Part shown: piece after piece, positions 37,298 to 47,385 of the stretch
Layout: the number at the start of each line of letters is the position of its first letter
Position numbering within the stretch: the first letter of the stretch is position 1
Assembly (NCBI GenBank): GCA_021731815.1
Contig: JAKFWO010000033.1
Coordinates: 1 to 64,000, forward strand
Source of the DNA: Hyphomonadaceae bacterium
GTDB lineage: Bacteria; Pseudomonadota; Alphaproteobacteria; Caulobacterales; Aquidulcibacteraceae
Length of the DNA stretch: 64,000 nt
Direction of reading: 5' to 3'
Notes under the pieces: generated by a model
Databases searched by the model: none
Told to the model about the DNA's origin: nothing
What the model saw: the letters and a program-made list of their open reading frames with translations, nothing else
Translations under genes and position numbers: made by a program

Positions 37298-39424
37298 TCA
37301 GTGACTGTTATGGGCAAGCACCGCCAGCAGCAAAAGCGCCACGACATTGGCGATCTTGATCATCGGATTCACGGCAGGGCCAGCGGTGTCCTTGTAGGGA
37401 TCGCCGACCGTGTCGCCGGTCACGGCCGCCTTGTGGGCGTCCGATCCCTTGCCGCCATAATTGCCTTCCTCGATATATTTCTTGGCATTGTCCCAGGCAC
37501 CGCCGCCCGAGGTCATCGAGATGGCCACGAACAAGCCGGTGATGATGACCCCGACCAGCATCGCACCGAGCGACGCAAAGGCCTCGGATTTATTCCCCGA
37601 GACGCCCCAGATCACGAAAAACAGCACAATCGGCGACAGCACCGGCAGAAGCGATGGAACCACCATCTCCCTGATCGCGGCCTTGGTCAGGATATCGACC
37701 GCGCGGCCGTAATCGGGCTTGGCCTTGTATTCCATGATCCCCGGGATCTCGCGGAACTGGCGTCGCACTTCTTCGACCACGGCCTGCGCCGCCCGCCCCA
37801 CCGCGGTCATCGACCAGCCGCCGAACAGATAAGGCAATAGCCCGCCCACGAACAGGCCGACGATTACATAAGGATTGGCGAGCGAGAAGGAGGGATCGAC
37901 CCCGGCAAAGAAGGTGTATTCACCGGAATTGGCCGCGTAATATTTGAGGTCTTCGGAGAAAGCCGCAAACAGCACCAGCGCGCCAAGCCCCGCCGATCCG
38001 ATGGCATAGCCCTTGGTCACGGCCTTTGTGGTGTTGCCGACGGCGTCCAGCGCGTCGGTGGTGACCCGCACATCCTTGGGCAGATCCGCCATTTCGGCGA
38101 TGCCGCCGGCATTATCGGTAACCGGACCGAAGGCGTCGAGCGCCACGATCATCCCCGCCAGCGCCAGCATGGTGGTCGTGGCCACCGCCACCCCGAACAG
38201 GCCGCCCAGCAGATTGGTCAGGATGATCCCGGCAACGATCACGAGGGCCGGCAATGCCGTCGATTCCATGGAAACGGCGAGGCCCTGGATCACATTGGTG
38301 CCATGGCCCGACACCGAGGCCTTGGCCACCGAGCGCACCGGGTTGAATTGCGTGCCGGTGTAATATTCGGTGATCCACACAATGGCCGCGGTGACGCCAA
38401 GCCCCACCAGCCCGCACAGAAACAATTCGGTGCCCGTGATACCGAGCCCGATTTCGGCGTTCCAGTCGCCGAACAGAAAGCCGATCACGCCGGCCAGCGC
38501 CGCAATCGACAGCACGCCCGTCGCGATCAGGCCTTTATACAGCGCGCCCATGATCGAATTGGACTTGTCGAGTTTCACAAACCACGCCCCGATGATAGAG
38601 GCCGGAATGCAGGCCCCGCCGATCGCCAGCGGCAGGATCATCAGGGAATTGACCAGGCCATTGCCCGCAAACAGGATCGAGGCGAGCACCATGGTCGCCA
38701 CCGCACTCACGGCATAGGTCTCGAACAAATCGGCGGCCATGCCGGCACAATCGCCGACATTGTCGCCCACATTGTCGGCAATCGTCGCCGGATTGCGGGG
38801 ATCATCTTCGGGGATCCCGGCTTCAACCTTGCCCACCATATCGCCGCCGACATCGGCACCCTTGGTGAAAATGCCGCCGCCAAGACGCGCGAAGATCGAA
38901 ATCAGCGAGGCCCCGAAGCCGAGCGCCACGAGACTGTCCACCACCCGCCGGCTGGTGGGCTCGAGACCGAGCGCCTGGGTCAGCAAATAAAAATAGAAGG
39001 TTACGCCGAGCAGAGCGAGGCCCACCACCAGCATGCCGGTGACGGCACCCGCCTTGAATGCCATGTCGAGGCCCTGTTGCAGGCCCTTGGTGGCCGCCTG
39101 GGCGGTGCGCACATTGGCCTTCACCGAAACCCGCATGCCGATGATCCCGGCGGCTCCCGACAGGACCGCGCCAATCAGAAAGCCTGCCGGTTGGGTCCAG
39201 TCGCGAAACAGGATGAACAGCAGCACGAAAATCGCAGCACCCACCATCGCGATGGTGCGATATTGGCGGTTGAGATAGGCGCTCGCGCCCTCCTCGATCG
39301 CAGCAGCGATTTCCTGCATGCGGGCGCTGCCCGCATCGGCCTTGTTGATGATCTGGATCTGCCAGAAGCCATACAGGATTGCCAGCAATCCCGCGGCACT
39401 GACGAGAAGAAGCGTGGTGCTCAT
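37298..39424 (-). CDS. hppA: Proton-translocating pyrophosphatase
   Basis: A 708-residue membrane pyrophosphatase with about 16 transmembrane helices that couples PPi hydrolysis to H+ export. Acidic motifs '[38 protein letters not shown]' (from [12 protein letters not shown] to DNVGDNVGD) and '[14 protein letters not shown]' bind Mg-PPi. '[10 protein letters not shown]' has lysine where potassium-dependent enzymes carry alanine, so this is the K+-independent H+ type. The ATG at 39424 is followed directly by TM1. It saves ATP during low-energy growth. Confidence 0.96.
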   Translation of the reverse strand: MSTTLLLVSAAGLLAILYGFWQIQIINKADAGSARMQEIAAAIEEGASAYLNRQYRTIAMVGAAIFVLLFILFRDWTQPAGFLIGAVLSGAAGIIGMRVSVKANVRTAQAATKGLQQGLDMAFKAGAVTGMLVVGLALLGVTFYFYLLTQALGLEPTSRRVVDSLVALGFGASLISIFARLGGGIFTKGADVGGDMVGKVEAGIPEDDPRNPATIADNVGDNVGDCAGMAADLFETYAVSAVATMVLASILFAGNGLVNSLMILPLAIGGACIPASIIGAWFVKLDKSNSIMGALYKGLIATGVLSIAALAGVIGFLFGDWNAEIGLGITGTELFLCGLVGLGVTAAIVWITEYYTGTQFNPVRSVAKASVSGHGTNVIQGLAVSMESTALPALVIVAGIILTNLLGGLFGVAVATTTMLALAGMIVALDAFGPVTDNAGGIAEMADLPKDVRVTTDALDAVGNTTKAVTKGYAIGSAGLGALVLFAAFSEDLKYYAANSGEYTFFAGVDPSFSLANPYVIVGLFVGGLLPYLFGGWSMTAVGRAAQAVVEEVRRQFREIPGIMEYKAKPDYGRAVDILTKAAIREMVVPSLLPVLSPIVLFFVIWGVSGNKSEAFASLGAMLVGVIITGLFVAISMTSGGGAWDNAKKYIEEGNYGGKGSDAHKAAVTGDTVGDPYKDTAGPAVNPMIKIANVVALLLLAVLAHNSH

Positions 39425-39765
39425 CGTGCGTCCTGTGGTGAAAAGGCGGCGCGCGCCGCGTGTGAGACAGGGGGAAAGAAGTTCGCGGAAATGTCCGGAT
39501 TCCGGAAAACCCCGGATTTTCCCGCCTCCGCCGCCATGAAACGTGACCTCTGCCAAAACACGCGACAAAGCGCAAGGAATAGAGCGACTTTGGTTGTAGG
39601 CTTTCGTCAGCATAAGGGAGCGGCACCACAGTTCGCGCCTCGATCCCCGCGTCTTCCAGAAAATTTCCGACGCTGCCGCGCAGCGATGGACAATCCTTCA
39701 TATTGCCTTAATTTGCTGTCCGGTGTGGCGGGCGGGCGAAATGCGGGCGCAAGGCTGACGATTGC
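39425..39765. other. Divergent spacer hppA / membrane protein
   Basis: No gene, strong hairpin or repeat seen. It must hold the promoters of both divergent genes; no clear -35/-10 pair stands out. Confidence 0.4.
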
Positions 39766-40686
39766 ATGCGGTTTGATTTTTCCCCCTCGGAAGCGAGTTT
39801 CGCCGGGCTGCGCTGGATTTTGCACCGCCCTGTGCGGTCTCTGGCCATTGCCGCCATTTATTCACTGCTCAATCTCGCGGCGACATTGTGCGTGGTGCGA
39901 ATCACCGGCCCGATCATGGCCGATATGCAGCTTGCGGCGCAAAACGAGGACTGGCAGGCCATGCGCGTGGTGATCGGTCACCCGATCGCCGGAATGAAAC
40001 TCGGCCTGGCATTCCTGGTCAGCCTGCTGCCGGCCATTTTCGCGATGGCGGCCGCCCTGCGCGCGATGTTGGGTGTAACAGCGCCCGGCTTCCTCGGATT
40101 CAGCTTCGGGCGAAACGAGGGAATGCTGTTTCTCGGCACCCTGCTGACCTCCGCGCTCGCCTTCCTCGCGATATTGGTGGTGACAATTGCCGCATTAACA
40201 ATCCGAAATTACGCAAACCTTCCGCCTCAGCTCGCAGCCATTTCCGGGATCATCACCGAATTTTCGGGCCTCATTCTCGCCTTATGGCTGGCCATCCGGA
40301 TGAGCGTACTTTTCCCCGCCCTTGTCGAGCGGGGATGGGCAGGGTTTGGGTCCGCTTTCAGCTTGACACGCGGCCGTTACTGGAAATTGCTGGGGGCGTG
40401 GATCCTCGCGGTCTTTGTTTTCATCGTATTGATGACACTTGCCTTTCTCGTTGGGTCGCTGATCGCGCTTCCCATGGTCGGGTTTTCGGGGCTCGGCGCA
40501 ATTGTCAATCCAAGCCTCGCGGATTTCTCCGATTTCGCGCGCTTTCCGTATCTGGTCTATCTGTTTGTGACGGGAACCATTAGCGGGGCGGGCCTGATCG
40601 GATTCAGCGGGCTCCTGGCGCATGTCTATCTGGCGGCGACCGGGCGCGATCCCGAAACGGGCGAAGCCCTGCCGGTGGAGGCCTGA
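39766..40686 (+). CDS. Polytopic membrane protein of unknown function
   Basis: A 306-residue protein with six or seven predicted membrane segments (for example 23-45, 77-98, 124-147, 162-184, 215-240 and 263-285). A cytoplasmic loop 'FSLTRGRYWKLLGAWILAV' resembles the repeat of membrane domains found with glycerophosphodiester phosphodiesterases and similar DUF families. No enzymatic motif is visible. Ribosome binding site weak. It is flanked by divergent hppA and convergent purC, which gives no clue. Confidence 0.75.
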   Translation: MRFDFSPSEASFAGLRWILHRPVRSLAIAAIYSLLNLAATLCVVRITGPIMADMQLAAQNEDWQAMRVVIGHPIAGMKLGLAFLVSLLPAIFAMAAALRAMLGVTAPGFLGFSFGRNEGMLFLGTLLTSALAFLAILVVTIAALTIRNYANLPPQLAAISGIITEFSGLILALWLAIRMSVLFPALVERGWAGFGSAFSLTRGRYWKLLGAWILAVFVFIVLMTLAFLVGSLIALPMVGFSGLGAIVNPSLADFSDFARFPYLVYLFVTGTISGAGLIGFSGLLAHVYLAATGRDPETGEALPVEA

Positions 40687-40761
40687 GCCAAATTTCGGGC
40701 CGATCCCGGCCCAATAAATGGCGGTGATGGAAACTGACCGGATTTGACCGCCCGACGCCCC

Positions 40762-41523
40762 CTATGCGCCCTCATTCTGGGCCGCGACGAGGCGGTGGTC
40801 CTTGACGATCCCGAGGCGCCGCGCGACTTCGGTATAGGCCTCGCCGATCATGCCGCGATCCTGGCGGAAGCGGTCCTTGTCCAGCCGGTTATTGTTGTCG
40901 AGCACGTCCCACAAGCGGCAGCTATCGGGGCTGATTTCATCGGCGAGTACCGTGCGCGCCATGTCATTTTCGTAGAGCCGCCCGTATTCGACCCTGAAAT
41001 CGACCAGCCTTATGCCCACCGCCGAGAACATGCCGTAGAGGAAATCATTCACCCGCAGAGTGAGTGCGATGATGTCATCGATCTCCTGGGTCGATGCCCA
41101 GTTGAAGGCGGTCACATGTTCTTCCGAGACGAGGGTGACATTCCCCTGCTCTGTCTTGAAATAGAATTCGACGATCGAGCGCGGCAATATCTGGCCCTCG
41201 GGCAGGCCAAGCCGCTCACAAAAGGAACCCGCGGCCACATTGCGGCACTTGATCTCGAGCGGAATGACCTCGACCTCGCGGATCAATTGCTCGCGCATAT
41301 TGATCCGGCGAATGAAATGGGTCGGCACCCCGATCGCATTCAAATTCGTCATCACGAATTCGGAAATGCGGTTATTGATGACCCCCTTGCCCTCGATGAT
41401 TTCCTGTTTCTGGGTATTCAGGGCGATCCCGTCATCCTTGAAATGCTGGATCAGCGTGCCCGGTTCGGGTCCTTCATACAGAATCTTGGCGGCACCTTCA
41501 TAAATCTTCTTGCGGCGGGACAT
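40762..41523 (-). CDS. purC: SAICAR synthetase
   Basis: The 253-residue phosphoribosylaminoimidazole-succinocarboxamide synthase of purine synthesis. It begins '[18 protein letters not shown]'; '[19 protein letters not shown]' and '[11 protein letters not shown]' (usual form LVDFKLEFG), followed by '[14 protein letters not shown]', are diagnostic. The ATG at 41523 fits the family; a longer frame is not conserved. purS/Q/L, its common neighbours, are absent. Confidence 0.96.
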   Translation of the reverse strand: MSRRKKIYEGAAKILYEGPEPGTLIQHFKDDGIALNTQKQEIIEGKGVINNRISEFVMTNLNAIGVPTHFIRRINMREQLIREVEVIPLEIKCRNVAAGSFCERLGLPEGQILPRSIVEFYFKTEQGNVTLVSEEHVTAFNWASTQEIDDIIALTLRVNDFLYGMFSAVGIRLVDFRVEYGRLYENDMARTVLADEISPDSCRLWDVLDNNNRLDKDRFRQDRGMIGEAYTEVARRLGIVKDHRLVAAQNEGA

Positions 41524-41679
41524 GGCGCTACTCCAATCACCCGATTTCGCCTCGCGGCTGAATATATGCGCGTTGGCACCGGACGGTCGAATCCCGATCA
41601 TAGCCGAGCCGCGGCCCCGCTACAATGCTGCGGCGCAACCAAATGGTTAAATCCGGGACCTTTACCACGGCAATGCCGT

Positions 41680-42186
41680 TCATCCATTGCAGGCCAGAAT
41701 GCCGCCGACGGGGGTGAGCGAGCTCCAGCCTTGTTCATTGACCAATTCGATGGTACCGGCCTCGGCGAGCACCCCCGCATTGAGATTGTCCCGCACATCG
41801 AAGATGAGGTCGATCCGGAGCTTCAACCCGCCGCCCTCATAGACCGCGCGCGGGGAAAAGCCGAAAGCGGGCTCCCCCTCCTGATCGGTTTGCAGGAGAT
41901 CGATCTTCTTGCCTTCGATGCGGATGGTCGCCCGGTTGGGATTGTTGAGCGCGGCAAATACCCGACGCGGCGGCTGGGATTTCGACCACAGGACCAAAGC
42001 GCATTCGCCTTTTTCGAACTTGATCGCCGGCGCTTCCTCAAGCGGGGGCGGGGTCTTGATTCCGGCCAGCGCCGGCACCGGCGGCGGAACCGTGATCGTG
42101 CCGGCCGACCCGCCAGACCCATTCTGGCACGCTGCGGACACGAGGCAGAGCAACAGCGCCAGAAATCCGGTCGCAATCCGGACCAT
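41680..42186 (-). CDS. Lipoprotein closing the T2SS operon
   Basis: A 168-residue protein from ATG 42186 with GGAAGGA about 9 nt upstream. The signal peptide ends in lipobox SAAC; a Pro-rich linker follows, then a compact domain of about 125 residues, mostly beta. It contains 'ECALVLWSKSQPPRRVF' and ends 'VGGILACNG'; the two cysteines may form a disulfide. It lies 25 bp behind gspN on the same strand. It resembles neither the helical GspS pilotin nor AspS. A role in secretin placement or as a secretion accessory is inference from position only. Confidence 0.72.
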   Translation of the reverse strand: MVRIATGFLALLLCLVSAACQNGSGGSAGTITVPPPVPALAGIKTPPPLEEAPAIKFEKGECALVLWSKSQPPRRVFAALNNPNRATIRIEGKKIDLLQTDQEGEPAFGFSPRAVYEGGGLKLRIDLIFDVRDNLNAGVLAEAGTIELVNEQGWSSLTPVGGILACNG

Positions 42187-42211
42187 CGGATAATTCCTTC
42201 CCTGGTGATGA

Positions 42212-42994
42212 TTATTTCGGGGCATCGGGGGCTGCATTTGGTGCGGCATTCGTGGGGGCAATGATCGCATTGAAAAGCCTGCCTTCCTCAACCCGGGAAT
42301 ATCCCTCCGGTGTCTGTGTAAAACCCGCGGCACCCAGAATTGGCCCGACCACCGGATCGGCCGTCAGAACGAATGTCGTCACGCGCACTACGCCATCGCC
42401 TTGCACGCGCAGCACGGAAGTGACTGCGCCAATGTCGCTGTTCCCGCGCAAGGGAGCTTCCGCAGCACCCGAGACGCAGGCAAAATTGCCCTTGAGAACC
42501 GGCGCGCGCCAATTCCAGCTTGCCCCGAGTTTCTCGAGAATATCGGTCTCAACACCACCAGAGGCCTTGCGGCACGCCCCACGCAGAAAATCCATGGATA
42601 TATCGGCAAAGCGCAATTCCCCGTTCCGGATCGCCTGGAAATTCAGGTTCTTCACGTCGAGCCGCCCCTGGCGCAGCCGCAAGGACGCGCCCTGCGTTCC
42701 CAGTGCGACATTGCCATCGCCGGCGATATCGCCACCGGCCAGGCGAAACCCGATTTGCGGACGTCCGGACAGAAGACTGAGCGGTTGAAGGGTCATTCCC
42801 GCATCACCGAGAAACACATTGGCCAGTCGCGCATCTGTCACCCGCCCGTTCCAGATCGTGCCGCTCGCCATGCCGGCGGAAAACCCGACCCGTTCGGGTT
42901 TGGCCCAGCGCAAGGCCAGCGACAAGGGCAGAAAGGCGACCAGCGCGATGGGCAGCGCAATCAGGAAGATCAGGACAAGCAGGGTCTTTTTCAT
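42212..42994 (-). CDS. gspN: Type II secretion protein N
   Basis: A 260-residue inner-membrane protein with one N-terminal helix (about 5-28) and a periplasmic beta-rich domain typical of GspN ('RVGFSAGMASGTIWNGRVTDARL'). GspN is present in only some T2SS and has no fixed role. A Cys pair (Cys141 and Cys168 region) may form a disulfide. The tail is an Ala/Pro/Asn-rich degenerate repeat. Its ATG overlaps the gspM stop (ATGA). Confidence 0.85.
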   Translation of the reverse strand: MKKTLLVLIFLIALPIALVAFLPLSLALRWAKPERVGFSAGMASGTIWNGRVTDARLANVFLGDAGMTLQPLSLLSGRPQIGFRLAGGDIAGDGNVALGTQGASLRLRQGRLDVKNLNFQAIRNGELRFADISMDFLRGACRKASGGVETDILEKLGASWNWRAPVLKGNFACVSGAAEAPLRGNSDIGAVTSVLRVQGDGVVRVTTFVLTADPVVGPILGAAGFTQTPEGYSRVEEGRLFNAIIAPTNAAPNAAPDAPK

Positions 42995-43473
42995 GATTTT
43001 CTTTCGATCAGGCTCGCCTGAAGCGTCACCAATCCGGTCGAGGAGGGTTCCATGGTCAACCGGCGGATCTTGAGGCCATCATTCCGTTCGAGCATGGCCA
43101 ACCATTGCAATGCTGCGGCCGACTGGACATTCTCAATGGTGATCGCCGCGCCGCCATCGGCCTCCGGCTCATAGCGTGCGAGCTGCAGGGCCGCGGCCGC
43201 GGCCGATCGCGCAAGCCGGACATTGAGCGCCTCATTCTGACCGTTGGTCGCCGCCGGAACGGATCGTGACAGCGATGACACCAATTGTCGTATCTGGGTC
43301 CCGGTCTGCTGCACCATGGTCAATCGCTCGATCGCCCGGTCACGGAAGTGCATGGAGGGAAACAGCGCCAGACAGACATATCCCAAAACCAGCAAAACAA
43401 TGCCGAGCCCGCCCAGCATCACCCGCTCGCGCGGGCTGCGGGCCACCCACATCTCATGCAATGATTGCATCAT
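42991..43473 (-). CDS. gspM: Type II secretion protein M
   Basis: A 160-residue assembly-platform protein: short cytoplasmic start, one membrane helix (about 18-40), then a ferredoxin-like periplasmic domain that pairs with GspL. 'WVARSPRERVMLGGLGIVLL' opens as in other GspM proteins. It overlaps both gspL (upstream) and gspN (downstream) by 4 bp. Confidence 0.88.
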   Translation of the reverse strand: MMQSLHEMWVARSPRERVMLGGLGIVLLVLGYVCLALFPSMHFRDRAIERLTMVQQTGTQIRQLVSSLSRSVPAATNGQNEALNVRLARSAAAAALQLARYEPEADGGAAITIENVQSAAALQWLAMLERNDGLKIRRLTMEPSSTGLVTLQASLIERKS

Positions 43474-44639
43474 CGTGCGGCTCTCAGATCAAGCGCGGTG
43501 GTCAAGATGACAGTACCGGCAGTGTCCAGCCTGCCGGTCTCTCCGGGAATTGCCTCGATCCCGCGTGAAGTCAATTGCTGTTGCAGATCGGTCAGATCCT
43601 GGGCGCTGGCATGGCGCAGCCGCACGCGCAGCAGGGTGACGCTTTCGGGCGGTGCCCCCGGTGCCGCGCTTTCGAGGCTGAGGCTTTCAAGCGAAACGGA
43701 GCTCGCCCCTTCCAACACTTCGAACAGGCTCCCCGCCAGTCGCCCATAGCCGCCCGCAAGTTCGGCGCGCAATGCACCGACCCGTTCCTGGACCGCGCGC
43801 AGCGATCCCCGGGCACCGCTTTGCGCGCCGGGACCGATTCCCGCGGTCAGTTTGGCGATGGCGGATTCGGCGCGCCTTGCAGCCAGTTCCGCCCGCAATC
43901 CGGTAACGATGGGTGCCGCCAGCCCCAGAATCCCGGCCCCGATCACCAGCGCCGCCGCGAGCGCCCAGGGGCGGTCCGCATGCGTGGAGGTCCCCTTCGG
44001 CGCAAAGGGGCCCTGCAAGAGATCGACCGCGAGATCCGCACCGCCCCGCACGACCAGGCGTTCAGCTTCCCATTCATCCTCGAACACTTTCCAGTTCCGG
44101 CCTTCGAGCAAGGTGGCGGCCAGCTCCGGCTCGCAGGAAAAGGCGAGCCGGTGGCCGCGCACCGCGAGCAGCCCGCCAAAACGCACGGCAAGCACCGCAT
44201 CGGGCTGCGAAGGCTCGGGCAACAGCAGGCAATCGGGCGTGATGGCATCGGGCGTCACGCCATAGGCGGCGGCCAGCGTCAGCCATTCGCGCATGCGGTC
44301 GGAATCGACCGCCACCACCAGCCGCTCATCGCCCTCGCCACGCGCACCAAGCGCGATATGGGTGCGGTCGCGCTGACCGCCGATCTCTTCCTCCAGCATC
44401 AGGGCTGCTGCCGCGCGGGCCTGCGCCTCCGTCCGGGCGGGGATGTCGAGCCAGCGGGCCAGCACCGCCGCACCGGGCGCCACAAACACTGTGCGCTCTT
44501 CAGTCTTGGTTCCCGGGGACTTCGCGGCCGGCGCGCCATGTGGGATCACGCCGTGATCAACGACTTCACCCGCCGCGTTGATCGACAGAAAATGGGCCGG
44601 GTCGCCATGGCGTTCCGGAGCCAGCACCAAACGCACCAT
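43470..44639 (-). CDS. gspL: Type II secretion protein L
   Basis: A 389-residue platform protein linking the GspE ATPase to GspM. The cytoplasmic actin-like domain covers about 1-230, one membrane helix lies near 242-262 ('ALAAALVIGAGILGLAAPIV'), and a periplasmic ferredoxin-like domain follows. It starts 82 bp behind gspK, the only notable gap in this half of the operon; the ATG at 44639 fits. Confidence 0.88.
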   Translation of the reverse strand: MVRLVLAPERHGDPAHFLSINAAGEVVDHGVIPHGAPAAKSPGTKTEERTVFVAPGAAVLARWLDIPARTEAQARAAAALMLEEEIGGQRDRTHIALGARGEGDERLVVAVDSDRMREWLTLAAAYGVTPDAITPDCLLLPEPSQPDAVLAVRFGGLLAVRGHRLAFSCEPELAATLLEGRNWKVFEDEWEAERLVVRGGADLAVDLLQGPFAPKGTSTHADRPWALAAALVIGAGILGLAAPIVTGLRAELAARRAESAIAKLTAGIGPGAQSGARGSLRAVQERVGALRAELAGGYGRLAGSLFEVLEGASSVSLESLSLESAAPGAPPESVTLLRVRLRHASAQDLTDLQQQLTSRGIEAIPGETGRLDTAGTVILTTALDLRAAR

Positions 44640-44721
44640 GTTGTTCGCTGTCCTGTCCTGTTAAAACCGAATTTCCGATCCCCGGGCAGATCCGGGCGCC
44701 CGTTTTGCCGATCACTGCACC

Positions 44722-45747
44722 CTATTCATCCACCGTCCAGCGCCGCGCCCGCAAGATCAGCGCCCCTTGCGGATTGCTTTCAAACAGCGCCGAAGCCGCG
44801 ATATCAACTTCTCTATAGGCGATCGTGACGTCAAAAGCGAAGAACCGGGTGACAAGGCGCGTCGTCTCGAGCGCTGCGGGGCCCGGTGCCGCCGCCGAAA
44901 GCAGGGGATTGCTCCAGAATTCCACCAGCGAGGCAAAGCCCGCCGCCGGCCGGGCGGCGATCACCTGACGCGCGGCTTCCAGCCGCGTGCGGCCCTCGGT
45001 CAGCATCACCAGCAGGGGAGCCTGCGCCTCGGTCAGGGTGTTGACATTGATCGGTGCGGCCTCGACGGTCGGCAACGCACAGACAAAAGGCCGCAATTTG
45101 CGGTAATATTCGGCGCTTACGCCTTCGATCGCCCGCATCTCGCTGGCTTCCGCAAGCAGGGTGCTCCCGGTCCGGTAGCCGGTCGCGGCGCGCAGATAGA
45201 CATCGTCCTCCGCACCGTCGCCCTCGCGCAATTGATTGGAATCGATCCAGTCGACAAGGGCATCAAAGATGCGGGTGGCGTCGCTGGATTTGATCTCGAG
45301 CACCTTGGCCAGCGCAAGGAATTGCGGTGCATAGGTCTCGCGCCGAACGAGCTGGTCCTCATCCGCCATCACCACGCTGTTGAGATTGAAGCAATTTCCG
45401 CCATCGCGCAGGGTCGCGCTGATCAGCCCGCCATCGATGGGAAAGGTCTGGGGCACGCCTTGCCATTGTGCGGAATTGGCCGTCTGAACCGGGTTGCGAC
45501 GGATGATATCGGTGATGCGCGTGCGCGCCAGCGCTTCGGCACCAAGCGCATACCAGCGCGCCTGTGCGATCAGCGCACCATTGGCCGCGCGTGCGCGCGA
45601 GAAGCGGATGTCGTCGAGAATCCCGACCGCGATGGTCGACAGGACCGCGACCAGCAACAGGACCGCCAGCAGGGCCACGCCCGTTTCACGGCCTTTTTCG
45701 CGCGCGGGCGGCGGTGGCTTTGCGGCGGGTGGCGATCCGGACCTCAT
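44722..45747 (-). CDS. gspK: Type II secretion minor pseudopilin K
   Basis: A 341-residue minor pseudopilin that caps the pseudopilus tip with I and J. The leader ends at Gly before VALLAVLLLVAVLST; as usual in GspK, glutamate is absent at position 5. The large alpha domain with 'DALVDWIDSNQ' and the acidic calcium-binding loops 'LREGDGAEDDVYL' is typical, and 'INVNTLTEAQAPLL' forms the helix-hairpin-helix part. Its ATG overlaps the gspJ stop. Confidence 0.93.
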   Translation of the reverse strand: MRSGSPPAAKPPPPAREKGRETGVALLAVLLLVAVLSTIAVGILDDIRFSRARAANGALIAQARWYALGAEALARTRITDIIRRNPVQTANSAQWQGVPQTFPIDGGLISATLRDGGNCFNLNSVVMADEDQLVRRETYAPQFLALAKVLEIKSSDATRIFDALVDWIDSNQLREGDGAEDDVYLRAATGYRTGSTLLAEASEMRAIEGVSAEYYRKLRPFVCALPTVEAAPINVNTLTEAQAPLLVMLTEGRTRLEAARQVIAARPAAGFASLVEFWSNPLLSAAAPGPAALETTRLVTRFFAFDVTIAYREVDIAASALFESNPQGALILRARRWTVDE

Positions 45748-46493
45748 GTCTGGGCCGCCGATGTAAGAAAAATCTGGCTGATGGGATCGGCAAAGCCCCG
45801 CAGCACGAAGGCCACCCTGATGGCTGGCGGCAGATTGGCGTTCGGCGTGGACTGGAAACTGCCGATCCAGCGCTCGCCGGCGCGGAATTGCACCTGCAAC
45901 GCTTCGACCTCATCGAGGAGAATTTGCGCGGGCCCCATGGGCGCGCCATCGACCATCGGCCGCGCCCGCCGTTCGAGCCGCCCGTCAATGATCGAATATT
46001 GTACGAATTGCAGCGAAGCCCGGGGGGAATCGTCGTAATTCTCCCAGCCCCGGCGCACGAACTGGAAGACCAGCCGCTCGCGCGGCGGGGCGGTGCCAAG
46101 GGTCGGCGCGACATTGCGGCGACGCACGGGGCGACCCTCGCGATCGGTCTCGGGCGGCAGAACCCGGGGCCCCGAGGGCGGGGTCGTCGACAGGCCGGGA
46201 TCGACGCCGAGAAAAGCCCCCTGCCGCGCATCGCCACGATGGTCGCGCGCGATCCGCCCCACCAATTGGGCGAAATCGGCGGCCATCAGGGCATTGGCCC
46301 GCTCGATCTGCGCAATGCGGGCGGCGCGCGCACCGGTCGCAGCCTGGGAATCCACCGCAAACCGCAGCACCGCAATCCCCGCCAGCGACAGCAAGGCGAA
46401 AATGGCCAGCGAGACCAGCATCTCCACAAGGGTGAAGCCGGCGGTGCGAATGAATCGGGATCGCGGCCCGGCGCGCGGAGATGGCGGGGTCAC
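45744..46493 (-). CDS. gspJ: Type II secretion minor pseudopilin J
   Basis: A 249-residue minor pseudopilin. The prepilin motif is 'GFTLVEMLVSLAIFALLSLA', with the conserved Glu5. The middle is longer than usual (an Arg- and Pro-rich loop around 110-145). It begins with GTG at 46493, which overlaps the gspI stop (GTGA). Confidence 0.92.
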   Translation of the reverse strand: MTPPSPRAGPRSRFIRTAGFTLVEMLVSLAIFALLSLAGIAVLRFAVDSQAATGARAARIAQIERANALMAADFAQLVGRIARDHRGDARQGAFLGVDPGLSTTPPSGPRVLPPETDREGRPVRRRNVAPTLGTAPPRERLVFQFVRRGWENYDDSPRASLQFVQYSIIDGRLERRARPMVDGAPMGPAQILLDEVEALQVQFRAGERWIGSFQSTPNANLPPAIRVAFVLRGFADPISQIFLTSAAQT

Positions 46494-46852
46494 AGGCGCT
46501 CCCGAAACAAGGTGATTTCGGCCAGCACCTGCGGGCTGTCGGCGCTGCGCACCGCGACGAGGACCCGCAGGATTTTCGGATCAGGCGTGGGGGAAACCGT
46601 GCGCACCCACACGAAGCGGACCCCGCCCTGGTTTTCTTCGCCGCCCGCGCGGGGATCGAGCCGCCCGACCACCAGCAAGGCGGCTTCGGCGGCCTGGTTC
46701 TGCGCGACGATCCGGGCCAGCACCCGTTCCTGGACAATGCCGATACTGCGGCTGTTCTGTCCCGACAGATTGAGCAGCGCCAGAGCCGCCAGCCCGAACA
46801 CTGCCAGCGCCACCAGCAATTCCAGCAAGGTGAAGCCGCAAGCGGAATCCAT
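46490..46852 (-). CDS. gspI: Type II secretion minor pseudopilin I
   Basis: A 120-residue minor pseudopilin with a very short leader (MDSACG) and 'FTLLELLVALAVFGLAALAL' with Glu5. The rest is the compact GspI domain that forms the I-J-K tip. The ATG at 46852 is chosen for the short leader; longer frames overlap gspH. It lies 49 bp behind gspH. Confidence 0.9.
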   Translation of the reverse strand: MDSACGFTLLELLVALAVFGLAALALLNLSGQNSRSIGIVQERVLARIVAQNQAAEAALLVVGRLDPRAGGEENQGGVRFVWVRTVSPTPDPKILRVLVAVRSADSPQVLAEITLFRERL

Positions 46853-46901
46853 GTTTCCGGACTGATTCGTACCGGACCCCGAAATCCCCGGAAGTTGCGT
46901 T

Positions 46902-47375
46902 TCAGGAAGGATCGAGCGCATGGATCGATGCCTTTCCCGATGCGTCGAGATCAATGGCAAGCAAGGTTCCTCCGCGCGCGAGCACGAGATAGGCAGGCGA
47001 GGTCTGGCCGGTATTGTCGAACACCACCGACACCACTCCTTCTTTGCCGACGCGGGCCTCAACATCCGGCGCAAACAGCCCGCGCGGAAATCCGACCCCT
47101 GCCAGCGATTGCCAGGCGCCGGGGCGACGGATCTCGAAGGAATAGCCATTGCGATCCACGCGCACGGCAATCGCCCGATTGCCCAGAACGGCGGCTTCTT
47201 GCGCACGCTGAAAGGCGCGGTGAAGCTTTGCTGCTTCGTCGCGGGCATCGGCCGGACGCAATCCGCCGGTCGACAGCGCCACCGCGCCCGCGAGCAGGCC
47301 GATCAGCGTGATCACCACCAAAAGCTCGACAAGGGTGAAGCCCTGTTGTCCGACCCGTGTGCCCGGCTGGCGCAT
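46902..47375 (-). CDS. gspH: Type II secretion minor pseudopilin H
   Basis: A 157-residue pseudopilin with leader MRQPGTRVGQQG and 'FTLVELLVVITLIGLLAGAV'. The globular domain has the GspH strand pattern ('RAIAVRVDRNGYSFEIRR'). It starts 10 bp behind gspG. Longer upstream frames overlap gspG and lack a prepilin leader, so 47375 is preferred. Confidence 0.9.
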   Translation of the reverse strand: MRQPGTRVGQQGFTLVELLVVITLIGLLAGAVALSTGGLRPADARDEAAKLHRAFQRAQEAAVLGNRAIAVRVDRNGYSFEIRRPGAWQSLAGVGFPRGLFAPDVEARVGKEGVVSVVFDNTGQTSPAYLVLARGGTLLAIDLDASGKASIHALDPS

Positions 47376-47385
47376 CGATGCGGTC

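Noticed and set aside
38303-39973. A 556-codon plus-strand frame opposite hppA
   Set aside because: Antisense shadow; His/Arg/Gly-rich, no domain, and hppA on the minus strand is unambiguous.
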